NCBI RefSeq assembly: GCF_946479275.1
Contig: NZ_CAMLFE010000003.1
Span: 372,001-436,000 of the forward strand
Direction: 5' to 3'
Length of the DNA stretch: 64,000 nucleotides
Source: an uncultured Bartonella sp.
GTDB lineage: Bacteria; Pseudomonadota; Alphaproteobacteria; Rhizobiales; Rhizobiaceae
The notes under the pieces were generated by a model. That model searched no databases and was not told where the DNA came from. It worked only from the letters and a program-made list of their open reading frames with translations. The first letter of the stretch is position 1. Each line of letters starts with the position of its first letter. Of the stretch, positions 19,920-29,806 are shown piece after piece. Both the position numbers and the translations under genes were made by a program.

Positions 19920-20938
19920 TATGAAGCACCTTGGCTATGCCTTACCCGCGGATTGATAAATCCATAGAGCAGATCGACGACAAGATTGACGACCATCACA
20001 AGAACAGCGATCATAAGCAAACCGCCCTGTACGGCTTCATAATCTCTTCTCGAAATTGAATCGATCATCCATTTTCCGATTCCTGGCCAGGAAAAAATCG
20101 TTTCTGTAAGAATTGCTCCGCCCATCAACATTCCGATTTGTAAGCCGATTGTTGTTACAATCGGAATAAATGCATTACGTAACGCATGAATTGCGACAAC
20201 GCGAAAATTGCTCAAACCTTTTGCCTTTGCTGTACGGACAAAATCTTCACCTAAAACTTCAAGCATGGCCGAACGCGTTTGGCGAGCAATCACCGCAAGC
20301 GGAACCGTTGCCAAAACCAGTGTCGGTAAAACCAGATGCGAAACGGCAGAGGCAAAAGCGCCCTCTTCCCCTGATAACCAGCTATCTATCAGCATAAAAC
20401 CGGTGGGTTGATCGAAATAATAAAGTAAAGAAATCCGCCCAGAAACCGGTGTCCACCCCAATGTCCCACTAAAGAGCATAATCAATAAAAGCCCCCACCA
20501 GAAAATCGGCATGGAATAACCGGTAAGAGCTAATCCCATTGAAGTCTGGTCAAACCATGAACCACGTTTTACGGAAGCGATTACGCCGACAATAATTCCC
20601 AGAAATATAGCAATGATAATGGCACAAAATGCCAATTCGAGTGTTGCTGGAAAAAGCGTAAAAAACTCTTCGGCTACGCTTTGTTTGGAAACAAATGAAG
20701 TACCCAAATTGCCGTGAAGAACGCCCCATAAATAGTCGAGATATTGTTGCCAATACGGACGATCGAAACCGAATTCAACCATCAGTTGGGCATGGCGTTC
20801 TTCAGACATGCCACGTTCACCTGCCATTAAAAGCACAGGATCGCCTGGCAAGGTGTGTACGAAAATGAAAGAAATAAGTGTAATTCCTAGAAAAGTAGGA
20901 ATGATATAACCTATTTTTTTCAACAAATATCGAAGCAT
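19919..20938 (-). CDS. dppB: Dipeptide ABC transporter permease DppB
   Basis: 339 aa with six membrane helices. The start MLRYLLKKIGYIIPTFLGITLISF is the classic DppB/OppB first helix. The periplasmic segment PGDPVLLMAGERGMSEE and the coupling loop EVLGEDFVRTAKAKGLSNFRV with the following IVTTIGLQIGMLMGGAILTETIFSWPGIG match the family. It lies 62 bases downstream of the second dppA gene and is followed without a gap by dppC. Confidence 0.93.
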   Translation of the reverse strand: MLRYLLKKIGYIIPTFLGITLISFIFVHTLPGDPVLLMAGERGMSEERHAQLMVEFGFDRPYWQQYLDYLWGVLHGNLGTSFVSKQSVAEEFFTLFPATLELAFCAIIIAIFLGIIVGVIASVKRGSWFDQTSMGLALTGYSMPIFWWGLLLIMLFSGTLGWTPVSGRISLLYYFDQPTGFMLIDSWLSGEEGAFASAVSHLVLPTLVLATVPLAVIARQTRSAMLEVLGEDFVRTAKAKGLSNFRVVAIHALRNAFIPIVTTIGLQIGMLMGGAILTETIFSWPGIGKWMIDSISRRDYEAVQGGLLMIAVLVMVVNLVVDLLYGFINPRVRHSQGAS

Positions 20939-21000
20939 AATGCCTCCGAGCCCATACTGTTCAATCCATTGGCTGCTATTATCCGAGCGTCAATGGACAG

Positions 21001-22605
21001 TTAATTTTCAATATCCACATGTTCAAAACGATAGCCTGATACCGGATAGAGTTTGAAACCGGTTACTTTCTTCTTCATTGGCATAAATACTGTTGAATGA
21101 TCGAGTGTCAGCCAAGGAGCTTGATCTTTGAATATGAGCTGGGCTTGTTCGTAAAGTTTCGTGCGCTCTTGCTGGTCGGTGACAGTCTTACCCTTTTCAA
21201 TGAGATCGTCGAATGGCTTACTGCACCAATTCGCAAAATTGGTAGTTCCTCTTCCAATGCAAGAGAGCAGAACACCAAGGAAGTTATCCGGATCGCCATT
21301 ATCGCCTGTCCAGCCAATAATAATGGCACCGTCACGATCCTTGGCTTTACCCGCTTTCATATATTCGCCCCATTCCATAGAGACGATTTCGGCATCTACG
21401 CCAACTTTTTTGAAGTCGGATTGAATAAGCTCGGCGGCGCGTCGTGCGTTAGGCATATAAGGCCGACTTATCGGCATTGCCCAGATCTTCATTTTGAAGT
21501 TCTTGACACCGGCAGCTTCCAACATCTGTTTGGCTTTGTCGGGATCGTATGCATCGTCCTTGACATTGTCGTTATAACTCCACATGGTCGGAGGAATAGG
21601 ATTTTTTGCTACCATCGCCGTGCCATCAAAAACAGCATCAACAATAGCTTTTTTATTGACCGACATATTGAGCGCGCGCCTTACGTCAACATTGTCGAAG
21701 GGAGGCACTGTCGTATTATAAGCCATATAAGCAATATTCAAACCCGGCCGCTCGACAACTTTCAAATCCGGATTTGATTTCAATTCACCAATATCGGCTG
21801 GAGCGGGAAAAGACATGACATCACATTCACCGGCTTTCAACTTTTGTGCGCGAACTGAAGGATCTGTTGTAATTGCAAAAACAAGATTGTCTATTTTCGG
21901 CTTTCCCGCGTAATAGTCGCTATTTGCCTTATAGCGTATTAGCGCGTCTTTTTGATAAGCGACGAAGGAAAATGGACCAGTCCCAACCGGTTGAAGGTTG
22001 AACAATTCCTGTTTTCCCTGTTTTTCCAATTGCTGAGCATATTCGAGCGAGTTAATCGACAAAAATGCCATAGCAAGATCGGCGAGGAATGGAGCGTCGG
22101 GACGGTCAAGTATAAATTTGACTGTATTGTCATCGATTTTCACAACATCTTTGATCAGGCTGTTAAGCCCCATACTTTCAAAATATTGATAACGAATGCC
22201 GGACGTATAGGCATGCCATGGATTGTCGGGATTTCTAGCGCGATCGAAAGTAAAAATCACATCATCAGCATTGAATGTCCGTGTCGGGGTAAAAAAAGCA
22301 GTCTTTTGGAATTTAACATTTTTTCGCAACCGGAAAGTGTATTCTTTCCCGTCATCAGAAATTTGCCAACTTTCAGCAAGGCCGGGAAAAACACCCGATT
22401 TATCCGGATCAAATTCCACCAGACGATTATAGACAGTCCATGCAGATGCATCGAATGTTGTTCCGTTAGCATAAAGCGCAGGGTCAAACCCCTCCGGAGA
22501 AGTTTCAGAACAATAAACCAGATTTTTCGCCGATGCTTCATCGGAAATTGCGAAAAACGCTGTTACTACTCCCATAGAGAACACGAGCTCTTTCAGTAAC
22601 TTCAT
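21001..22605 (-). CDS. dppA: DppA-type periplasmic peptide-binding protein, second copy
   Basis: 534 aa SBP_bac_5 protein. A signal peptide (KLLKELVFSMGVVTAFFAISDEASA) is followed by the mature start KNLVYCSETSPEGFDPALY, characteristic of DppA; IPPTMWSYND and MGWTGDNGDPDN-like (IGWTGDNGDPDNFLGVLLSC) segments confirm it. It delivers di- or tripeptides to DppBC; E. coli DppA can also carry haem and 5-aminolevulinate. ATG 22605 is preceded by GGGGA at a good distance, whereas ATG 22617 is not. It is clearly paralogous to the gene upstream, so the operon has two receptors for one permease. Confidence 0.92.
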   Translation of the reverse strand: MKLLKELVFSMGVVTAFFAISDEASAKNLVYCSETSPEGFDPALYANGTTFDASAWTVYNRLVEFDPDKSGVFPGLAESWQISDDGKEYTFRLRKNVKFQKTAFFTPTRTFNADDVIFTFDRARNPDNPWHAYTSGIRYQYFESMGLNSLIKDVVKIDDNTVKFILDRPDAPFLADLAMAFLSINSLEYAQQLEKQGKQELFNLQPVGTGPFSFVAYQKDALIRYKANSDYYAGKPKIDNLVFAITTDPSVRAQKLKAGECDVMSFPAPADIGELKSNPDLKVVERPGLNIAYMAYNTTVPPFDNVDVRRALNMSVNKKAIVDAVFDGTAMVAKNPIPPTMWSYNDNVKDDAYDPDKAKQMLEAAGVKNFKMKIWAMPISRPYMPNARRAAELIQSDFKKVGVDAEIVSMEWGEYMKAGKAKDRDGAIIIGWTGDNGDPDNFLGVLLSCIGRGTTNFANWCSKPFDDLIEKGKTVTDQQERTKLYEQAQLIFKDQAPWLTLDHSTVFMPMKKKVTGFKLYPVSGYRFEHVDIEN

Positions 22606-22752
22606 AGTTTTCCCCATATCATTTTATGAATATATTTATTTGAGATTGATAGTTATGCGTATTTAAAATGTTGGAACAAAGAGATGAATCTTTATTATAT
22701 CCAATTTATATTGACCACGGACGTTACATCTATGGTCAATAATAACACTTTT

Positions 22753-24357
22753 TTACTCGTCTATATCGACATTGACGAAGCGATGGGCACCGACCGGATC
22801 AATAACATAGTTTTTTACTTTTTTTGACATCGGCATGAACACTGTTGAGTTGGCAATGACCAACCAGGGAGCTTGCTGTTTGAAAATAGCCTGAGCTTGT
22901 TCATAAAGTTCTATGCGCTTTTGATGATCTGTCGATTTTTTTGCTTCCGAAATTATTTTATCAAACGGTTCATAACACCAATTTGCGTAATTATTGCTAC
23001 CGATAGAAGCGCACGAAGAGAGGACACTCAAGAAATTATCCGGATCACCATTATCACCTGTCCAACCCATTATAACAGCTCCATCGCGGTTCTTTTCACG
23101 CAACCGTTTGACGTATTCGCCCCATTCCATTGAGGCAATCTCGACTTTGACACCAATTTTACCGAGATCAGCTTGCATCAACTCTGCGGCTCGTCGGGCA
23201 TTCGGCATATAGGGGCGACTAACCGGCATTGCCCAGATTTTCATTTGGAGGTTTTTAACACCTGCTTTTTCAAGCAAAGCCTTGGCAGCTTCCGGATTAT
23301 AATTATCATCTTCAATCGACTTGTTGTACGACCACATTGTGGGTGGTATGGGCGTTTTTGCAAGAGTTCCTGCCCCTTCATAAACGGCTTCCAGAATAGT
23401 TTTCTTATTAATTGCCATATTCAAAGCCTGACGCACTTCAACTTTATCAAAAGGCGGTTGAAGAGTGTTATAGGCAAGATAAGCAACATTAAGACCCGGC
23501 TGTTCCTTTACAACGAGATCCGGATTTGCCTTCAGGCCTGCCACGTCAGCAGGCGCCGGATTTGATATCACCTGGCATTCGCCGGCTTTCAATTTTTGCG
23601 CGCGCACAGAGGGGTCTATGGTGATAGCAAAGATGAGATTATCCAGCGGTTGTTTACCTTCAAAATAATCAGGATTTGCCTTATAACGGATCACTGCATC
23701 CTTTTGATAGGAAACAAAGACAAATGGACCGGTTCCCACCGGTTTTGCATTAAGTTCGATCATTTTTCCGGCTGCCTGAAGCTTGTCCGCATATTCCTTA
23801 GACATAATCGAAATAAAGTTCATTGCCAGATCGGCCAAAAATGGAGCTTCCGGTCGGTTCAGGGTAATTTTTACCGTATAATCATCTATTTTATGGACAT
23901 CCTTGAGAAGATCGGCAAAACCCATGCTATCAAAATACTGCCACGATAGCCCTGGTGCATAACTGTACCACGGATGATCTTTCTTCCACTGCCGTTCAAT
24001 CGAAAAGATGACATCGTCAGCATTAAAATCGCGCGTAGGCGAAAAATAGGAGGTTTTGTGGAAATGTACGCCCTTTCTCAAATGAAATGTATATTCCAAA
24101 CCATCTGCTGAAATATCCCAACTCTCGGCCAGTGCTGGTACAATCTCGGTAGTGCCTTTTTTAAAATCGACGAGACCGTTATAAACTGTATGTGAACTGG
24201 CATCGAAGGTTGTTCCCGTTGTATATGCAGCCGGATCGAACCCCTCGGGCGACGCCTCGGAACAATAGACGAGCGTTTTTGCATTTGCCGACAAAGAAAG
24301 TGTGGCAAGGCTCGCCATTGATAAGCTCGCCAGAGCAATAGTCCTCAATATTTTCAT
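22753..24357 (-). CDS. dppA: DppA-type periplasmic peptide-binding protein, first copy
   Basis: 534 aa after choosing ATG 24357, which has GAGAGGAAC just upstream and begins a clean signal peptide (KILRTIALASLSMASLATLSLSANA, cleavage before KTLVYCSEASPEGFDP). The frame is open back to 24414, but the extra residues HKTTTRKKRG are not signal-like. It contains NADDVIFSIERQ, RPEAPFLADLAM, IPPTMWSYN and MGWTGDNGDPDNFLSVLSSC, very close to E. coli DppA. It lies 56 bases downstream of the M24 peptidase gene, so peptide capture and cleavage are co-transcribed. It has the same length as the second copy, consistent with tandem duplication. Confidence 0.93.
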   Translation of the reverse strand: MKILRTIALASLSMASLATLSLSANAKTLVYCSEASPEGFDPAAYTTGTTFDASSHTVYNGLVDFKKGTTEIVPALAESWDISADGLEYTFHLRKGVHFHKTSYFSPTRDFNADDVIFSIERQWKKDHPWYSYAPGLSWQYFDSMGFADLLKDVHKIDDYTVKITLNRPEAPFLADLAMNFISIMSKEYADKLQAAGKMIELNAKPVGTGPFVFVSYQKDAVIRYKANPDYFEGKQPLDNLIFAITIDPSVRAQKLKAGECQVISNPAPADVAGLKANPDLVVKEQPGLNVAYLAYNTLQPPFDKVEVRQALNMAINKKTILEAVYEGAGTLAKTPIPPTMWSYNKSIEDDNYNPEAAKALLEKAGVKNLQMKIWAMPVSRPYMPNARRAAELMQADLGKIGVKVEIASMEWGEYVKRLREKNRDGAVIMGWTGDNGDPDNFLSVLSSCASIGSNNYANWCYEPFDKIISEAKKSTDHQKRIELYEQAQAIFKQQAPWLVIANSTVFMPMSKKVKNYVIDPVGAHRFVNVDIDE

Positions 24358-24413
24358 AACAGTTCCTCTCTTTTTTCGCGTAGTCGTTTTATGAATGAAT
24401 TTTAAAACCGGCA

Positions 24414-25541
24414 TTAAACAGCAACAGGGCTAAGCGCCGGTTGCGTAAACCATTTCGGCCCCTCTTTCGTCATATAGATTGCGTCTTCCAGACGGATACC
24501 CGATTGACCAAGAAAAATAATCGTTGGTTCATCGGAAAAGCACATACCGGGGTATAGAATGGTCCCATCATGGCGGGAAATATAAGGTTCTTCATGAATA
24601 TCAAGGCCAAGACCATGGCCTATACGATGAGGTATCCCCGGCAATTCATAATCCGGCCCCAAGCCAAACATTTTCAGCGCTTTCCTTCCAGCATTATCGA
24701 CATCTGCCGCACGACCACCGATTTTGTAGGCATTGAAAACAATATTTTGTAATTGCATTTCCGTATCCCATTTTTTCGCGAAATCGTCTGTCATATCGTC
24801 AATCATGTAAGTTCGTGTGATATCTGAATGATAACCGTTTACTGTTGTGCCTATATCGATCAACACCGGATCCCGCTTTTGCAATATCTGCTCGTAATCA
24901 ACACCATGAGGTATTGAAGTGGCCTTGCCAAACGATACAATTGCAAAACTCGAACCGTTTCCGCAAAGCCCGCGATGTGCCTCATCAATAAATTTTAAAA
25001 CTTCGTATGAAGATATTCCGGTATATAAAAAATTGCGGACACGTTTTTGCACTTCCAAAGTAACATCCATCGCATATTGGATGAGTGCAATCTCGCTTTC
25101 CGATTTTTCCATCCGCAAATATTTTGTAAATTTGGCAGCACCGATCAAACGAGCGTGACCAATCAATGATGCTAATGCCAGATAAAAATCTGAAGGGATT
25201 GCTTCATCAACCGCCAACATTCCTTCGTGATGGAGAAGCGTTGTAATTTTTTCAAACGGACTCCCGTCTTCTTGCCAGACGACGATATCTCCGGGTAAAT
25301 GCGGTAGTTCTTCCAATCTTGAACGCTCGAATGCCGGAACAATATAGGTCAATTTTTGTAAAGAGATCACCGCTCCGCTCAGCCGCTCGCTCATGCCCCA
25401 TTCAAGACCGGTAAAATATCTCAGATTGGATGTTGCGCCCAAAAAGATTGCATCAACATTTCCTGTTGTTATTTTTTCAGGTAAATGACAGATACGAATG
25501 AGCCGCTCTTCGTCGGTAATCGGTCGCGGCTTTGGCAACAT
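24414..25541 (-). CDS. M24 family Xaa-Pro aminopeptidase/dipeptidase
   Basis: 375 aa. The C-terminal 'pita-bread' metallopeptidase domain shows the five metal ligands: D in VLIDIGTTVNG, D in YHSDITRTYM, H in IGHGLGLDIHEEP, E in FSDEPTI and E in RLEDAIYM. The N-terminal domain (about 1-140) is the creatinase/prolidase N fold. It cleaves X-Pro bonds in peptides in the cytoplasm with two metal ions. As first gene of the dipeptide operon it should process the peptides that DppABCDF brings in. PepQ or PepP type cannot be settled by sequence. Confidence 0.9.
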   Translation of the reverse strand: MLPKPRPITDEERLIRICHLPEKITTGNVDAIFLGATSNLRYFTGLEWGMSERLSGAVISLQKLTYIVPAFERSRLEELPHLPGDIVVWQEDGSPFEKITTLLHHEGMLAVDEAIPSDFYLALASLIGHARLIGAAKFTKYLRMEKSESEIALIQYAMDVTLEVQKRVRNFLYTGISSYEVLKFIDEAHRGLCGNGSSFAIVSFGKATSIPHGVDYEQILQKRDPVLIDIGTTVNGYHSDITRTYMIDDMTDDFAKKWDTEMQLQNIVFNAYKIGGRAADVDNAGRKALKMFGLGPDYELPGIPHRIGHGLGLDIHEEPYISRHDGTILYPGMCFSDEPTIIFLGQSGIRLEDAIYMTKEGPKWFTQPALSPVAV

Positions 25542-25835
25542 AATCGTTCCTTTTCGCTTTTATCTCTCTTCATTTATTCATTTTTTAGAAAGAAATACAA
25601 AGAAAACTATTGCTATATTGGCAATACAAACAAAAATATATATCTGCTTTTGTATTTTAAATGGTAAAATTTTCTTCAAGATTTATTCAAAAATATTTAC
25701 GAATATTTTTATTAAAAATAAATTTTTATAAATATATTATTTATAAAAATATCGAATTCGAAAAATAATTAAAGTAAATATATTACACGAATAAATTTAA
25801 ATAATAAATAATTTACAATTTAACTATATATTTTA
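25542..25835. other. AT-rich promoter region of the peptidase-dpp operon
   Basis: About 300 bases of nearly pure A/T between the aldA terminator and the first gene of the peptide operon (both minus strand). The operon promoter must lie here; no operator is recognisable. Confidence 0.45.
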
Positions 25836-25865
25836 ACTGGAAGCATAATGATATACGCTTCCAGT
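25836..25865 (-). terminator. aldA terminator hairpin
   Basis: ACTGGAAGC (25836-25844) pairs with GCTTCCAGT (25857-25865), nine perfect pairs with a 12-base loop. It lies 20 bases after the aldA stop and is followed on the minus strand by an AT-rich tract rather than a pure T run. Confidence 0.65.
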
Positions 25866-25884
25866 GTTATTTAAAATGAACTAT

Positions 25885-27318
25885 TCAATTCTGAATATAG
25901 ACAACATGAGTATGGGTATACTCGAGTATACCATGTTTCCCATCAGCCCCACCAATACCTGATTTTTTCACGCCGGCATGAAAACCTTGCATGGCTTCAA
26001 AATTTTCCCGATTGATGTATGTTTCCCCGAAGCGCAATTCGTTCGAGGCGCGCATAGCCGTTGAAAGATCTCTGGTGTAAATGGATGATGTCAGTCCATA
26101 AATGGTGTCATTTGCCATTTCTATAGCTTCGTCCATTGTATTAAACGAGACAACAGGAAGAACCGGTCCGAAAACTTCATTCTGGACAATTTCCATTTTC
26201 TGCTTGCAATGGGCAAGCAATGTCGGCTGGTAAAAATTACCGTGTTTCAAATCGGCAGGTGCACCGCCAACAAGACATTCAGCACCTTCTTTCAGTGCCC
26301 TTTCAACAAAACCGGAAACCGAAGACAAAGCTGACTTATTAATCAATGGCCCCATATCGGCATTGGCCATTTTTTCCGGATCGCCATAACGGACAGCCTT
26401 CATGGCTTTGCTCATTCTTTCAAGGAATTCTGCCTCGATGGATTTATCGACATAAACCCGCTCTGCACAATTACAAACCTGACCGGTATTGATAACGCGC
26501 GAAGCAAGAATTGCCCGCACAGCCAGGTCAAGATCGGCATCCTTGGCAACAATTGCCGGTGCTTTACCGCCGAGTTCCAGATTGACTTTGGTAATGTTCT
26601 TTGCAGCAGCAGACATAATACGAACGCCGGTATCGACAGAACCGGTAAAGCTTACAAGCCCGACATCCGGATTTTCACAAATATTCTGGCCAGTGGTTGA
26701 ACCACGCCCGAAAACCATATTGAATACGCCCTTCGGCAGATCCGTATTGGCAACGATCTTAGAAAAAATTGAAGCGTTGAGCGGCGTTTCGACACTTGGC
26801 TTGATGACAATCGTATTGCCGACAAGAAGTGCCGGTGCCATTTTACGGGCAATCAGAAAGAAAGGAAAATTCCACGGCAAAATACCGCCCACAACACCAA
26901 TCGCCTGCCTCATCAGCAAAATAGTTTCGCCCGGACGATCGGAAGGGATAATTTCCCCTTCAATGCGACGTGCCCAACCGGCCATATAATCCATATAGTC
27001 GGCTGTAAAATTTGCTTCCACCTTTGCAAGGGCCTGGGTTTTGCCTTGTTCCCTTACCAGAATGTTCGCGACCTTGTCTGCATGTTCGCGCACCTTCTGG
27101 GCAATCAACTTTAAAAATTTTGCACGTTCTATTGCCGGTAATTTCTCCCATGCCGGCTGTGCCTTTTTGGCTGCTGCAACAGCCCTGTCGACTTCCCCCT
27201 TTGGTGTATCGTAGATTTCACCAATCACTTCATCGGTAGAAGGATTGGTAACAGGAATCGTTTTGCAGCCTTTGCAGTCAACGAGTTTCCCGTCGATGAA
27301 ATTAAGTTCTGGTGTCAT
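25885..27318 (-). CDS. aldA: Lactaldehyde/glycolaldehyde dehydrogenase AldA
   Basis: 477 aa, close over its whole length to E. coli AldA (segments FTADYMDYMAGWARR, GEIIPSDRPGE, ILPWNFPFFLIARKMAPALL, RVINTGQVCNCAERVYV, FGETYINRENFEAMQGFHAG). The catalytic cysteine is C282 in GQVCNCAE and the general base glutamate lies in LELGGKAP. It oxidises L-lactaldehyde to lactate, and glycolaldehyde or related short aldehydes, with NAD in the cytoplasm. A ribosome binding site (GGAGGATTTTTT) precedes the ATG. It appears monocistronic with its own terminator. Its physiological aldehyde is not evident from the neighbours. Confidence 0.92.
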   Translation of the reverse strand: MTPELNFIDGKLVDCKGCKTIPVTNPSTDEVIGEIYDTPKGEVDRAVAAAKKAQPAWEKLPAIERAKFLKLIAQKVREHADKVANILVREQGKTQALAKVEANFTADYMDYMAGWARRIEGEIIPSDRPGETILLMRQAIGVVGGILPWNFPFFLIARKMAPALLVGNTIVIKPSVETPLNASIFSKIVANTDLPKGVFNMVFGRGSTTGQNICENPDVGLVSFTGSVDTGVRIMSAAAKNITKVNLELGGKAPAIVAKDADLDLAVRAILASRVINTGQVCNCAERVYVDKSIEAEFLERMSKAMKAVRYGDPEKMANADMGPLINKSALSSVSGFVERALKEGAECLVGGAPADLKHGNFYQPTLLAHCKQKMEIVQNEVFGPVLPVVSFNTMDEAIEMANDTIYGLTSSIYTRDLSTAMRASNELRFGETYINRENFEAMQGFHAGVKKSGIGGADGKHGILEYTHTHVVYIQN

Positions 27319-27577
27319 AAAAAATCCTCCACGTATTTCAAACGTCTATACCCATGTTAAACGATAACATGGATAAGGAAGGATAATCTCAAACTGCAAA
27401 TTATGCAATTTTCCAAAATAAATGTTTTCAATTAGGGCATTTTCCAAAGAAAACATCAACAAAAACTATTTTTATTCAAATAAATTTACAATAAAAATGA
27501 ATGTTTTCCATCGTTTAATGATGAAATAACTAAAAATTTAGCCGACGAATTACCGTTAAAGAATATAACAATATTTT

Positions 27578-28573
27578 TTAAATAGCACCAATTCTTAAGA
27601 GATCATGGAAATGGACGAGGCCAACCGGTTTTTTATTTTCGACAACCAGAAGTGCACCGATTTTATGGTCATTAATTAAAGCCGTGGCAGCGCCGACCAT
27701 CATATCGGGAGTGACAGTTTTTGGATCTTTTGTCATAACATCGTTGACAGTCAGTTTCGAAAGATCCCGATTAATGTTGCGGGCAAGATCGCCATCTGTG
27801 ACGATACCTTCAAGATAACCATCCTTATCAACTACTGCGACACAGCCGAAATGTTTTTCGGTGAGCACTTGCATGGCATCTTTCATCGGCGTGCCACTTT
27901 TGACAATCGGGATACGATCGCCGCGGTGCATAATGTCACGAATGAATTTGAGATTTGCTCCGAGTGAACCGCCGGGATGAAAAATCTTGAAGTCACTCGC
28001 TGTAAATCCGCGCATTTCGAGAAGTGCAACGGCCAGAGCATCTCCCATTGCAAGCTGCATTGTGGTCGATGTTGTGGGGGCAAGTCCGTGCGGGCAGGCT
28101 TCTTCAACTTTCGGTAAAAGCAACAATATATCGGCGGCTTGCCCCAAAGCCGATTGTGCGCCTGATGTCAAAGCAATAAGAGGAATGCGAAAACGGGCAG
28201 CATGGTTCAATATTCCGCCAAGCTCGACCGTTTCACCTGACCAGGAAATAGCGAGAATAACGTCACCCACTTCGATCATTCCCAAATCACCGTGGTTTGC
28301 TTCCGCTGCATGGACAAAAAATGCCGGTGTTCCGGTCGAAGCAAGAGTTGCCGCGATTTTTGTCCCTATATGCCCACTTTTTCCGAGGCCAGTCACAATA
28401 ACACGGCCTTTGGATTGAAGAATTTTTTTAACCGCTTCGGCAAACGGCTTGGAAAGACCATCGTTGAGCGCTTTTTTGATAGCCTCAAGCCCGGCCATTT
28501 CGACAGAAATTGTGTGATTTGCAGATAAAACTGCGTCATTAGCGGAAAAATGAACGTCTTTATTGGTCATCAT
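27578..28573 (-). CDS. kdsD: D-arabinose 5-phosphate isomerase (KdsD/KpsF/GutQ family)
   Basis: 331 aa. A SIS isomerase domain (about 45-180, with GLGKSGHIGTKIAATLASTG and the EANHGDLGMI motif) is followed by two CBS domains (about 215-270 and 280-331). It makes arabinose 5-phosphate for Kdo and hence lipopolysaccharide. The gene starts ATGATG, 45 bases after galU, but there is no ribosome binding site; a perfect 11-bp hairpin (28574-28601) ends exactly at the first ATG. Translation may depend on coupling to galU or on melting this hairpin. It is not next to other Kdo genes. Confidence 0.9.
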   Translation of the reverse strand: MMTNKDVHFSANDAVLSANHTISVEMAGLEAIKKALNDGLSKPFAEAVKKILQSKGRVIVTGLGKSGHIGTKIAATLASTGTPAFFVHAAEANHGDLGMIEVGDVILAISWSGETVELGGILNHAARFRIPLIALTSGAQSALGQAADILLLLPKVEEACPHGLAPTTSTTMQLAMGDALAVALLEMRGFTASDFKIFHPGGSLGANLKFIRDIMHRGDRIPIVKSGTPMKDAMQVLTEKHFGCVAVVDKDGYLEGIVTDGDLARNINRDLSKLTVNDVMTKDPKTVTPDMMVGAATALINDHKIGALLVVENKKPVGLVHFHDLLRIGAI

Positions 28574-28601
28574 GACCCGATTTGATAAAGCAAATCGGGT
28601 C
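28574..28601 (-). promoter_or_regulatory. Perfect hairpin abutting the kdsD start codon
   Basis: GACCCGATTTG (28574-28584) and CAAATCGGGTC (28591-28601) form an 11-bp stem with a 6-base loop. On the minus strand the stem ends at the base before the kdsD ATG. No T run follows, so it is not an ordinary terminator; it may control kdsD translation or stabilise the galU mRNA end. Confidence 0.6.
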
Positions 28602-28618
28602 AGACGTCTACTGTAGTT

Positions 28619-29500
28619 TTAATTTTTTACATTCGCAAGAAGCGCTGTCAAAGGTGCAAAAACCTTTTCCCGCATATCCGAACGTGCAAGTGCAAAGGCA
28701 ACATTTGCCTCGATAAATCCGGTCTTGGAACCGCAGTCATATGTTGAACCTTCAAAGCGGTATCCATAAAAGCTCTGACGGTCAGCGAGTGTGCGCATGC
28801 CGTCCGTCAACTGGATTTCGTTTCCGGCACCTTTTTCTTGCCGTGCCAGAATATCGAAGATTTCCGGCTGTAAAATATAACGGCCGTTGATATAAAGGTT
28901 GGAAGGAGCAGTGCCCTTTGCCGGTTTTTCAACCATTTGGGTTATTTCAAACCCGTGGGCAACATTTTTGCCTTTACCAACGATACCATATTTATGGGCT
29001 TCTTCCGGATCACATTCCTGAACAGCAATAATATTGCCGCCGGTAGCCTCATAGAGACGTACCATTTCCGACAGGCACCCTTTTTCTGCCTGCATGACCA
29101 TATCCGGTAACAGGAGCGCAAATGGCTCGTCACCAACGAGTTCTCTTGCACACCAAACTGCGTGCCCTAATCCCAAAGGTTGTTGTTGGCGGGTAAAAGA
29201 GGTTGTGCCAGGCTGTGGTTGAATATCTTTCAGATGAGCCAGTTCGTCTTTCTTGCCACGCTCGGCAAGAGTTGTATAAAGCTCCACCTGTGCATCGAAA
29301 TAGTCTTCGATAACCGCTTTGTTACGACCGGTGACGAATATAAGGTGCTCAATGCCTGCTTCCCTTGCTTCATCAACCACATATTGGATGACCGGTTTAT
29401 CGACAACAGTGAGCATTTCCTTCGGAACCGACTTCGTTGCTGGTAAAAAACGTGTTCCAAGCCCCGCCACTGGGAAGACTGCTTTACGAATTTTTTTCAA
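28619..29500 (-). CDS. galU: UTP-glucose-1-phosphate uridylyltransferase
   Basis: 293 aa. The nucleotidyltransferase signature [24 protein letters not shown] is at residues 14-37, followed by [10 protein letters not shown], and VEKPAKG and YDCGSKTGF later. It forms UDP-glucose from UTP and glucose 1-phosphate for envelope polysaccharides and lipopolysaccharide. The length is normal for bacterial GalU. It precedes kdsD by 45 bases on the same strand, which groups two envelope-precursor enzymes. Confidence 0.94.
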   Translation of the reverse strand: MKKIRKAVFPVAGLGTRFLPATKSVPKEMLTVVDKPVIQYVVDEAREAGIEHLIFVTGRNKAVIEDYFDAQVELYTTLAERGKKDELAHLKDIQPQPGTTSFTRQQQPLGLGHAVWCARELVGDEPFALLLPDMVMQAEKGCLSEMVRLYEATGGNIIAVQECDPEEAHKYGIVGKGKNVAHGFEITQMVEKPAKGTAPSNLYINGRYILQPEIFDILARQEKGAGNEIQLTDGMRTLADRQSFYGYRFEGSTYDCGSKTGFIEANVAFALARSDMREKVFAPLTALLANVKN

Positions 29501-29806
29501 ACTGCTCTCCCGATATAATCGAATTCAAATTTGACTTGGTCGCATTCTATAACGTTAAAGATGAAAAATTCATGGCTCTTGACATCATCTTTTTTCGCAA
29601 GGTGCAATCTTAAGTGATGACTTTATAAAGGCCAAAGGCTAAATAAATTATCAATGAGGCTGTAAAAACGCCATTTTTCCTATTTTATTTTTTTCGTAAA
29701 AAAGTACCATAAAGCATTCATCAAATTAAAAAAATCGGGTTAATATGATGAAAGAATGCATTTTTGCAGAAAGCTGACGTTTTAGATGCGCGGAGCACAT
29801 AAGAAC

